A stretch of DNA of 64,000 nucleotides from Tribonema minus (taxonomy: Eukaryota; Sar; Xanthophyceae; Tribonematales; Tribonemataceae), in the NCBI GenBank assembly GCA_017506865.1, contig JAFCMP010000401.1:620001-684000 (forward strand), read 5' to 3'. The translations under genes were made by a program, and so were the position numbers. Each line of letters begins with the position of its first letter. Within the stretch, counting starts at the first letter, position 1. Shown piece by piece: positions 1 to 10,600 of the stretch. The notes beneath the pieces were generated by a model. That model was given only the letters and a program-made list of their open reading frames with translations, ran no database searches and had not been told where the DNA came from.

Positions 1-1
1 A

Positions 2-1704
2 GTGCACGTGAACAAAGATCCTGCCTCCCTCCTTGACGACTTCACGGCTTTGTCACCAGAGGAGCAGCAGCAGGTTCTGGATCTGCACAGGCTGACGCAC
101 GGCGAAATCAAGCGGTTTGCCAGCTGCGGAGGGGCTGCGGAAGAGCCCAAGGCAATGGCCGACGGTGCAGCTAAACTCTGGATGCATGCCCATGAACAGG
201 GCATGAGAGACGCCGACTGGCGCGCTGCCTATGATGCCATGCGAAACACTGCCTATGAGCTGCTCAGCATAGTCACGCACAACGGCCTCCCCTTTGCGAC
301 CTTGCAGTGTCAGAAAAACAGTCTGCAGGCGCAGTCGCAGCTGCCTTCCATGTCCGCCACTGTGCCGGCCGCAGCCATCTTCCGCCTGGCCTCCACGGCT
401 GCGCACTCGTGCGTCCCGAACTGCGCTGTCACTTCGCAGCACCCCTACGGAGTGATGAGCTACTACGCCGCGCACCCGATTGCCGCTGGCGACCTCATCA
501 CCACGCCTACACACACGTCAGCGGCGGCGGCGCGGCTCCGACGCTGGAGCGCTGGACGAAGCTCGCACACGGCATGGACTTCATCTGCGCGTGCGCGCAG
601 TGCACAGGGCCAGATGTCACGCGCGGCGTCAAGTGCGCGCATTGTGCCAACGGCGTGGTGATGCCGACGTTCGCGCTGCCGCCGGCGCACGTGCCCCAGC
701 TGCCAAAGCTGGAGGACGCCGCGTGGCTCTGCGACACGTGCGGTGACGTGCCGGAGCACACGGCGCTGGCGGCGCGGCTGGCGGAGGCGGCGAGCACGGA
801 AGCGCTCGCGCTCGCCGACATGCGTCAGCTGGCGGACCAGTTGGTCCTTGTGGACCTCGTGCCGGAGATGCAGGAGCTCTACCGGCTCCTGACGCGCGCG
901 CGCGCGGAGCTGTGCGGCACGCACAACATCGTGCACCTGGCGCAGCGCATTCCGGCGACACTGCTTGGGGCTGTATCGGAGTTCAACATGCAGCTGGTCG
1001 CCAGCGGCGTCGGCACGGCGCATGTTGCGGACGAGCAGCTGCGGGACGCCGCCGCACTCAACCTCACGCTGCTGGGGCTCGCGGAGTGCGCGGCGGCGGG
1101 CTGCGCGCGCCGCCGCGGCGCCGAGCGCTGCGCGCGCGTGCACCCCATCGCCGCCGGCGAGCTCGACCTGGCGCGCACCACGCTGGTGACCCTGGCCAGG
1201 CAGCGCGATCCCGCGGGGTTCATTCGGAAGCAAACGGAGGAGGACGCCACCGACGTCGAGCGGCTGGCGCGCTACGTGCCGCTGCTGGCGTGCGCGTCCG
1301 GCGCGAGCGACGACGTGGTGCTCGCCGCCGTCGCGCTGCTGGATCTGCCGCTGCCGCGCTGCGTGGACGCGGCGCCGCGGCGGTGCGCTGGGTGCCTGCA
1401 TCACCGGCGTTGCGGTGTGGAGGCAGGCGGCGGAGCGGCCGGCAGCAGCAAGGCAGCGGCGGCGCTGCTGATGTGCGGCGGCTGCGAGCTGGTGGCGTAC
1501 TGCAGCCGCGGCTGCCAGCGGCAGCACTGGAAGAAGTGCGACAAGGCAGTGTGCAAGAAGCTGGCGGCAAAGGCTGGCAATCGAGGAGGTCAGCGCTGCG
1601 GCGGCGGCGGCGGCGGTGGCGGCGGTGGCGGCGGCGGCGGCAGCGGCGGTGGCGGCGGCGGCAGCAGCGGCAGCGGCGGCGGTGGCGTCAGCATGATGGC
1701 GTAG
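2..1704 (+). CDS. SET-MYND family protein, copy 1 (5'-partial, one frameshift)
   Basis: This is an intronless reading frame cut off at its 5' end by the window edge. Its SET-domain end shows an AHSCVPN motif (the NHSCxPN signature of SET methyltransferases), then a PIAAGDLIT segment and a post-SET CxCxxC cluster (CACAQC). A helical region follows, then a C-terminal MYND zinc finger (CAGC, CGGC, YCSRGCQRQHW) and a long Gly tail from GGC repeats. SMYD-type proteins usually methylate lysines on histones or other proteins; here MYND is C-terminal rather than inserted in SET. Compared with the copy at 3987-5852, one base is missing near 498-505: the frame that begins at 2 must shift to the frame that ends at 1704. 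Either the gene is decaying or the assembly has an indel. The family call is firm; activity is unknown. Confidence 0.72.
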
Positions 1705-2942
1705 AGCGATCCTCACACAGACAACGCATTTGTGCAGTGAGCACTCGGCTGCTGCATTAGAGTCAGTCACAAAGAAGAGGTCACCCATTTTTTGGGGGCT
1801 GGTTTCATGGAGACAGTATCAGAACAGGCACTCATGAATGCTCTCACAACGTGTGCAGGGGGGCGCTTTGGAAGCGTGTTGAAGCAGTTGAGTTTGGTTT
1901 GATCATGGACTGTGTCGGAAGAGAGCGTGAAGTGCGATGTTTGCTGGCGGCACTCGTCCGGCGTGTGTTGAAGCACTTGAGTTTGGTTTGATCAAGGACT
2001 GTGTCCTGGAAAAGTGCGCGAAGTGCGTAGACAACCCCAGACATGGGGCAGCTAGTGTGTGAACGCGCCGGCAAGATGTGCAACACACAGACGGCAGGGT
2101 TGAGCCAGCGTGGCGCACGCGCGAGAGACGTTGAATACATGAATGGATCGGATGCACGTGCATTTGTCAATGAAGGCATGGACGCCCATGCGTTGAACGC
2201 TTGGAAATTGGTACACAAATGACTGCATGCACGCGCAAGTGCATGGGTGGATAGGTGGATTTACATGCATTGAACGAATGAGCACAGCAGCGACTGAGCA
2301 ACTGCATTATGAGTGAGTGTTCAACACTGGTCAATGGCTGAATGGGCGCACATGAGGAAGGAAGGCCAAACAATTTGCTGATGTTCATTGTGTTGTCAGC
2401 CGCGTAAGCGACTCCACACACCCGCCCATCCTGTGCAGCAGTTGACGGTATGTACATCTTCCACTTAGGTCATTATGCAGCGCTTGCCTATAACGTGGTG
2501 TATGTGCATTCATTGAAGATCAGACACGCATGCATTGCTTCTCATCAGCAGTGCAACTTGGTTTCAGCGCTGCTGCTGTGCGCCCAGGTGTTGTCGATCT
2601 TGCCAATTTGAGAACTGGGTTGCGCCAGTCTCCTGTGTGTGTGTGCCGTGAATATATGTTGTTGTTGACTACCCGACCTGCTCCTACCTCGACCCAGCAA
2701 CTCCTGTGTGCTGTGAGAAAGGGGGTCCACCCTGCCTCCCATACCAGCCCAAGTAGGCCACCATGGTTGACAAGAACAAGCAGCAGCAAGGCGCTAAGAC
2801 TTATAGCTTGGTTTTACAGGTGTCTCAGTGATTAGCATGAAGCATCTGCTGTGGCAGAATATGGCACAAAGCCAGTGTGGCAGAATATGGCTAAATTACC
2901 CCCTCTAACCTAGGGTCGCCTCACAACAGGTCACAGATTGAA
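1705..2942. other. 3' flank of SET-MYND copy 1, duplicated at 5853-6800
   Basis: There is no convincing gene here. The stretch matches the flank of copy 2 in order: a 'gctgctgcattagagtca' block near 1750, tandem minirepeats, a block of short cat/gca-rich sequence around 2100-2300, and a 'ttctcatcag' block near 2540. The two flanks are diverged but collinear, so the duplicated unit was gene plus about 1 kb of downstream DNA. Confidence 0.6.
1868..2030 (+). repeat. Minirepeat, two copies of a ~80-100 bp unit
   Basis: Each unit begins with the core 'gttgaagcagttgagtttgg' or a one-base variant, followed by 'tttgatcatggactgtgtc' and a gaagtgcg segment. Units start near 1878 and 1967. The same unit occurs three times at 6020-6250. 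Confidence 0.75.
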
Positions 2943-3640
2943 GTGACGCCCCCCGAGGGAAATTGGAAAACACGCTTTCCGGTGACGCTGCTGGTAGTCA
3001 TAGCCGAGGTCAACATGAGGCATTACCGTGACACTGATGACCTCGAAGCGGCCGACATTGCGGACGAGCAGCTGCGGGACGCCGCGGCAATCAACCTCAT
3101 GCGGCTGGGGCGCGCGGAGTGCGCAGCGGCGGGCTGCGTGCGCCGCGGCACCGAGCGCTGTGCCGGCGTGCATCTTGTTGCCGCTGGCGAGCTCGACCTT
3201 GCGCACGCCACGCTGCAGGTCGACCCTCGTCAGGCAACGCAATCCCGCTGCATTCACTCGGGAGCAGAAGGCGGAGGATGCCACTGACATTGCGCGGGCG
3301 GCGCGCCATGTGTCGCTGCTGGCGTGCGCGTATGGCGCACGCGACGGTGAGGCGCTCGCCGCTGTCGCGCTGCTGACTCTGCTGCTGCCAAGCTGCGTGG
3401 TCATGGCGCGGCAACGGTGCGCTGCATGCCTGCATGACAAGTGCCGCATGGGGAGACAGGCGGCGGCGGCAGTGCCGCAGCGGGGACTTTGATGTGCCAA
3501 AGGGGCGTACTGGTGGACCACTGCAGGCTGAGCCGTGACTGCAGCCTAATACAGCACTGGATCACTGTTGCTCCGCCATGGCAAGCGCCACCAGGCAATG
3601 TGCAAGAAGCTTGCGGCAATTTGGAAAGTCCACTCATCTT
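2943..3640 (+). pseudogene. SET-MYND family fragment (third copy, C-terminal half only)
   Basis: From about 3040 the translation matches the middle and C-terminal part of the neighbouring copies: ADEQLRDAA, LGRAECAAAGC, HLVAAGELDLAHATL, then in another frame EEDATDIARAARHVSLLACA and CAACLHDKC. The frame changes near 3220. A degraded trace of the MYND end (MCKKL-like, near 3598) follows. The SET half and an intact zinc finger are absent. It sits between the two longer copies, so it is probably a remnant of the same tandem duplication. Confidence 0.7.
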
Positions 3641-3986
3641 GGTGTACATGCAAGAAGCATCAGTCACATATGAGATGGATGAGGTGTCGAGTGACTTGCC
3701 TATCTCCATGAAGAAAAGTTATAGCGTTCAAGAGGTGACATGTGGGGTGGGGGGGGGGGGGGGGGGTACGCTGTGCGGTCGACGCCGAAACTTCAAATTC
3801 AACTCCGGAGAAACTTGCGCATCCGCAGGCTAGCTAGGAGTTGTACAGGCACGAGACCTTGCCGCTCCTGATCAAGAGCGCTTTATCAGCACGTCGGCGA
3901 TTGCATGCGGGTCGCCAACAACGCTGCCACACACAAGATTCAGCGAGGTGAACACTTTCAGACTCAAAGGCTAGCCAGCCGAAGCT
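3641..3986. other. Short spacer before SET-MYND copy 2
   Basis: It contains a run of about 18 G near 3749-3767 and no gene. The last part is the 5' flank of the copy whose ATG is at 3987. Confidence 0.5.
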
Positions 3987-5852
3987 ATGGACTTCATCAG
4001 CGGTGTCGCTATCACGACAAGGGAAGGCATGAGCCGCGTGCTGAGTGAGCTGCAAGCGACCAGAGTCTTCTCTCCTGGTGACTTGGTGCTGCGAGAAGCG
4101 CCACTGCTATCATACGACACCAAAGATTCCGTCGCCCTCCTTGACGACTTCATGGCTTTGTCACCAGAGAAACAGCAGCAGGTCATGGATATGTACAGGC
4201 TGAACGACGGCGCGAACGCGCACTTCGCCAGCTGCGAAGGGGTGCTGGCTGAGATCGAGGTGCTGGCTCGCGCTGCAGCTACCCTCTGGATGAGTGTCCA
4301 TCGTCATGAACACCTGCTTGGGGGCCCGGGAGACACCCAGTGGCAGACTGCTCATGATTCCATGCGGAGCATTGCCTATGAGCTGCTTAGCAGGGTCTTG
4401 TTCAACACCATCATTTCTGCGACCTTGCAGTGGCATAAGGGCAGCCTGCAGGCGCAGGCGCAGCATTCTTTTGTGTCCGCCACTGAGGAGCCCATAGCCC
4501 TCTTCAGCGTCGCCTCCAAGGCCGCGTACTCGTGCGTCCCCAACTGCATTTCCACCTGGCAGAACCCCTACGGAGTGATCAGCTACTGCGCAGTGCACCC
4601 CATCGCCGCCGGCGACCCTATCACCGTCGCCCACAGGCATCTCGCATGCAGCAATGCGTACCCGACGCTGGAGCGCTGGTCGACGCTTGCGTTCCGCAGG
4701 GACCTTGTCTGCACGTGCGCGCAATGCAAGAGGCCGGATGTCACGCGCGGCGTCAAGTGCGCGCGCTGCGCCAAGGGCGTGGCGATGCCGACATTCACGC
4801 CGCCACCGCCGCACGTGCGCAGGCTGCCGAGCCTACAGGATGCCGCGTGGCGCTGCGATGCATGCGGCGCCGCGCCGGAGCGCACGCGGCTGGCGGCGCA
4901 GCTGGCGCAGGCGGAGTGCATGGAGGCCCGCGCCGAGGCAGCACAGCTGTCACGGCAGACGATTCGTGATGGCCTTGTACGGGAGACAGCGGAGCTGTAC
5001 CAGCTCATGGCACGCGCGCGCGCGGAGCTGTGCGGCACGCACAACGTCGTGCACATCGCAGCGCGCACCGCGGCGACGATGCTGGAGGTCGTATCGGATG
5101 TCAACATGAGGCAGCGTGCCGGCTACGCCAACACGGCCGGCATTGTGGAGCAGCAGCTGCAGGAGGCCACCCCACTCAACCTCATGCTGCTGGGGCTCGC
5201 GGAGTGCACGGCGGCGGGCTGCGTGCGCCGCGGCGGCGCTGAGCGCTGCACACGCGCGCACCCCATCGCCGCCGGCGAGCTCGACGGCGCGCAGCACGCT
5301 GGTGACCCTGATGCGGCAGCGCGATCCCGCGGCACCCATTCGGCAGCAGAGGGAGGAGGATGCCACCGACGTAGAACGGCTGGCACGCTACGTGCCGCTG
5401 CTGGCGTGCGCGTACGGCGCGAGCGACGACGTGGTGCTCGCCGCTGTCGCAGTGCTGGATCTGCCACTGCCGCGCTGCGCCGATGCAGGCCCGCGGCTGT
5501 GCGCTGCGTGCCTGCATGACAAGCGCCGCGACGGGGAGGCAGGCGGCGGCGACGGCGGCGGCGGCGGCGGCAGCGGCTCCGCCGCCGCTGCGCCGGCGGC
5601 GCTGCTGGTGTGCGGCGGGTGCAGGCTGGTGCGTACTGCAGCCGCGACTGCCAGCAGCAGCACTGGATGAAGTGCCACAAGGCGGTGTGCAAGAAGCTGG
5701 CGGCAAACGCTGGCAGTCGGGGAGGTCAGCGTCACGGCAGCGGTGGCGGCGGCGGCGGCAGCGGCGGCGGCGGCGGCGGCAACGGCGGCGGCAGCGGGGG
5801 CGGCGGTGGCGGCGGCAGCGGCTGCGGTGGCGGTGGCGGCATGGTGGTGTAG
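3987..5852 (+). pseudogene. SET-MYND family protein, copy 2 (two compensating deletions)
   Basis: This is the most complete copy and is intronless. It starts MDFISGVAITTREG and carries AYSCVPN plus PIAAGDPIT (SET), CTCAQC (post-SET), CDACG, and a C-terminal MYND finger (CAAC, CGGC, YCSRDCQQQHW) with a Gly-rich tail. Relative to copy 1 it lacks two bases after GELD (near 5283) and one base before the YCS motif (near 5630). Together these restore the frame, but everything between is out of frame and the first frame hits a stop near 5519. The 350-nt middle is still well conserved in its own frame, so inactivation is recent or the deletions are sequence errors. It is probably not producing full-length protein as read. 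Confidence 0.72.
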
Positions 5853-7300
5853 GGCAGCCTTCACACAGATGCGCATTCTCGCAGTGAACGCTCCGCTGCT
5901 GCATTAGAGTCAGCCACAAATAAGAGGTCACCCCGTTGTTTGAGGCGGGTTTCAGGGAGCCACACTTCAAAACAGGCACGTACGGTGGCACTCACGATGT
6001 TATCAGGGGCACTTTGAAAGCGTGTTGACGCAGTTGAGTTTGGTTTGATCATGGACAGTGTCCCGAAAAGTGCGTGAAGTGCCGTGTTTGCCGGGGGCAT
6101 GTCTTGAAGCAGTTGAGTTTGGTTCGATCATGGACTGCGTTTCAGAGGTACAATCTTTGCAGAGGGCAGTTTGAGTGCGTATGTTGAAGCAGTCGAGTTT
6201 GGTTTGATCATGGACCTTGCCCTGGAAAAGTGTGCGAAGTGCGTCGACAACCACAGACGTTCGTAGCTAGTGTGTGCACACGCCGGCAAGATGTGAACAA
6301 CACAGACAGCAGGGTTGAGCTAGCGTGGTGAACGCGCGAGGGGCGGTGAATGCATGCATGATTGGATTGGATGCACGCGAATCTGTCAGTGAATGCATGG
6401 ATGCCCATGCGTTGAATGCCTGGGTATTGGTACATGAATGACTGCATGCGAGTGCAATTGCATTGGTTGGTGGATGGGTGGATGTACATGCATTGCACGA
6501 ATGGAAATAGAGGTGACGTAACGAATTCACTGTGAGTGAATGTTTAACGCTGGTCGATGACTGAATGGGTGCACCTGAGGAAGGAAGGCGACAGAACTCG
6601 GTGATGTTGTTGTCAGCCACGTGAGCGAATTCGCACACCCGCCCATACTGTGCAGCAATCGATGGTTCGTCATCCACTTCTGCAGGCACGCCATGCTGCA
6701 GCACATGTGAATTATTCGATTTTCATGAACGAACATCAGGCACATATGCACTGCTTCTCATCAGTATTGCAACCAGTGCTGCTGCCATCACGACAATATG
6801 ACAGCCAGATGCAGCACCGTACAGCCATGTGGCTATACATACCTCCCGAACTGGGCCGCAAGGCAAGGCTAAGGAGGCCAATAGTGCGGAGGACAGTGTG
6901 TTGGCCGCGTGCGCGACCAACAGCCCCGAAATGCAGCCAGCACACACAGAGAGAGCAGAGGTCGAGCGTAGCGCCGTGTGATAACCGAGTGCGTTGCATG
7001 CAGCCATGTTCGGGTCGTCGTCATGTCGTCCGCTACTACAGACAGAATATGATGTGCCTGACGCAGGAAGCCATGCGTATTGCCTTGTGGACAACTTCGT
7101 GCCAGCTTCACCCAGGCACACATCGAATACAACTGACAAAGGCAGATAGTGACGCTCCCCGCTGAAAGTTTGGATACGCACACAGGAGAGTAATGCGGAG
7201 CTGAGGATAAGGCTGGTGGCACAAGTAGGCAGCAATAATACTAGATCGCATAGCATTGCAACAACCTCTCAACAACGATCAACAACATTAGGTCCTTTTT
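5853..7300. other. 3' flank of SET-MYND copy 2 and gene-free spacer
   Basis: The first ~950 bases are the duplicate of the flank after copy 1. From about 6800 to 7300 I see nothing recognisable. Confidence 0.55.
6017..6250 (+). repeat. Minirepeat, three copies (same unit as 1868-2030)
   Basis: Units begin near 6023, 6106 and 6183, each with the 'gttgaagcagttgagtttgg' core or a one- or two-base variant and a 'gatcatggac' segment. One more unit than in the upstream flank implies unequal exchange or slippage after the larger duplication. Confidence 0.75.
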
Positions 7301-7647
7301 CGTATTCCTCTGTGTGCTGACAAGCACTACCAGCAGCGCCTGGATGGCAGCATGTAGCGGCTGCCACGGGCACGCAAAGCATGCCATGCACATGGTGAAT
7401 GGGCAGCAGCAGCCGCAGCCGCCGCCGCCGCCAATGGTGGAGCCTGGTGGTGGCATGATCTCGCAAGTTGGGAATCAACAAACTTCAGGTGTGCACGAAG
7501 CCTCGCTCACACCCAATCAACAGCATCGGTGGGGTAGCCACCAGAGCGGAATGTGCATTGCTTCACCTATGGTGGCATTTGTCATCAGCACTGAACTCAT
7601 TGCAGCTTCCACATACGCAGCGGCACTGACCACGCGGCACTCAACTG

Positions 7648-10600
7648 TTGCACTGCCATCTGCACCTGCTGCTCGCGACAGCGCCTGTCACCGCGGCAGC
7701 AGCGGCACCTGCAGTCCCGCCAGCGGGGCCGCTGGCCATCTCCACGGGGAGCTCCATTGTCAAGCACAAGCCCCGGCGCAGCTTCTACATGCGGACGCTA
7801 CCCAGCAACTGCACGGCGTTCGCGTCGCCGCAGGGGAGGGTCCTGTTCCGGGAGGCGCTGTCGGAGGGCACCATGGAGACGTACTTTCGGCTCGCGGACC
7901 ACTTCCTGACGCAGGACGACCCGGCGTTCTGCGGCCTGAGCACGCTCACCATGTGAGTGCGGAGCGCGCCTGATGGTGCATGGTCGACGCGCAATGAAAG
8001 CGCGGCGGTGTTCGCGGCACGCCTGACTCAAAGACAGGTCGATGGAACGCTTTGGAGGAGATGGTGCTCGCGCCCGTCACAGTCACGACATGCTGAAGTT
8101 GCGCTTAGGATTGGCAAAAATTCAGTACCTCGCTTGGCACGGGCCAATCCTTGCCGTTGAGCGCCGCGTGAGCCTCGTGCGCATGATCTTACACATGCCA
8201 CCACGCCCACAGTCGCGGGTCAAAGTTACCATGCAAGCGCTGTTTTTGGCAGAGAGGCTGCATGTACATGTGTTGCGGCAGAAACTGGGGTGCGGTGTCA
8301 TGTGCAATGGAGGGGCTTAGCGAGAGTGGCTGCATGCAGGTATGAATGCGTGTTGAATACCCCGCACAAGCCATACTTGCACAAGCCATACTCAGAGTGC
8401 TGGAGCGCATACGGCACAAGCGATTCGCATTGTAACAGATATGCAACCTCAAAGGATCCCTGCTCTTAGTGTTTCCAAGATGCTGACTCAGACAAACTCA
8501 TTCTCCCACATCTACAGGCGGTGCCATGGGTCCCAGGGAAGTTTGCCCCTGTCTTGTGTGAACATTGTCGCAGCTAACCAAACCTTACAGATCCCCCCTG
8601 AGCATGTTTCTAACCCCAACCCTGACCCTAGACCTAATCCTCAGCAGGACAACCTTTGCACGCCTTGACATCCTCTGGACGGGTACAGCCGCACTGCCGT
8701 TATTTTCGACATAAAACGTCATTGGGGGGCATCGTACCACGGTGCACACCACGCGCGAAACCCCATACCCTCTGCACACACGAAACAATCGCCTGCCCTG
8801 CTTGCATCGCGCCTGCGATCAAAGCGCCCTCCTGCCACGGGCAGCGTCCGTGGTGTCGTGCAACCGCTCGTCTGGCTGACGCCTCATATGGCCACATTCG
8901 TGGCGCCTGTGATGACCAAATTCATGAAGCGCCGGGGCATGTGATGAGTGCATTAACGCCCCTTCTCAAGATCTGTTGAAGATCGATAACCCCATGCAAG
9001 TCGCACGCCCCTAATCACAGCAAGACCGTGCGCCCTCACCACCGCAACCGTGAGCACTTGAAGCGCAGAGACACAACACACTGCTGAGCGTCGCTGCACT
9101 TGTCTCTGCCGCCTGCTCTGCCGCGGCCGCTGCTCGGCAGGGCTCTCAACGCGCTGTCGGTGGACCCCGGGCGCGTGTGGAAGGGGTGAGTGACTCACAA
9201 GTGACTCGCAATGAACTGAGCGCTGCCGCCTTCCTTCATGCGTTCGTTAGTGCATGCATCTGCCCATTCATTCAATTGCAGCGAAGGCGCGAAGGGTGCA
9301 GGTTGGGGTGACCATTGCACATTCACAGCGCCGCAATTTACAACTGCAGTAGCGGCAGCCACTGGTCTCATCTGGTGTTGAGCAGCGCTCAATCAGTCGC
9401 AGCGCTTAACAGCAGCGTCCCTGCGTCCATACGCCAAAACCATCACTTTGCCGCTGGCCCGAGGCGCGCGCCGGCAGCCGGCGCTGCGCCGCGACCAGTG
9501 CTCAGCGGCCGCTAAAACGCGGCGTGCTCGTCCTGCTGGGCTCCGAGCTGTGGCACACCGCGCGTAGTATATACTCACATGCCTGCCGATCTGACGGCGA
9601 CTGCACACACTCGCGCACGCCGCGCGCGCGATCATGTCGGGTATAGGGCGATGTTTGAGGTTGGAGTCCCTCCCTGAACTCGCTGTGGTTGTTCACGTGC
9701 GATGGTCAGCGCCCGATCTGCGCTGGTTGCCTGCTGCTCACGCGTGACAGTCAGCGCACCGCTGCAGTGGCTGCTTGCTTCTCCCCATTGCCTGGATGAT
9801 CGGAAGGACCTCCGCGCTCGTGTCGCCCCCCTGAGAACGCCGGCTGCAGCGCGCGTCCGCACGTGGCACGTCACCATTGCACTTGGCAACATGCACGTGT
9901 CATGTGACTTGCCGCCACCGTCCACTACTTTGAAGTATGACATCTACCCGCACCAGGCAAAGGGGTCACGCAACAACCACTGCCGCCCGCCGTCGCCGTC
10001 GCCGTCGCTCGAGGCGCGTCACCTGTTGCACTTGCTGACGCGGTGTGGCGTGTGACGCGCCGCTACCAGTCGTTAATGCAACATCCACCTTGCCGCCCGC
10101 CGCCGCCGCCGCTCAAGGCGCGTCACCCGTTGGAATTGAGGACACGATACGGCGTGTGACGTGCCACTGGCATCGCTGACACGACGACTGCCTCACCACC
10201 TGCTGCCGCCGCCGCCGCCGCAGCGCGTGGCGCTGGTACCATGAGAGCCTGCTGGACTGCTGCGTGCCGCTGGAGAAAGTGCGCGAGAACGGCATCGTCA
10301 TCGGGCAGGTGCGTCACGAACGTGAGGCGTGTGACGTGCCCAGCCTGCCACACTTCAACTCGTAGATTAGGCTCAGGTTGAAGTTTATGGAAGGCATTAA
10401 CCGACGACGACGCCAACTCCGTGCTGGTGAGCGCCTGAGTCATGTGACGTGCGGAGAACGGCATGGTCATCGGGCACGTGCGCCGTGAAGCAGCAGCGCT
10501 CCACGCGCTGCGATGCTGTAGGATGTGAAATGTGGGGTACATGGGGGTAGGTCAGGCCCCAGTCTCACGTGATGATGTTTTCTAGTGGTGTTACAAGGGT

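Noticed and set aside
307..1788. Long frames on both strands across the SET-MYND copies
   Set aside because: High GC leaves shadow frames open; only the frames with SET, post-SET and MYND motifs match between copies.
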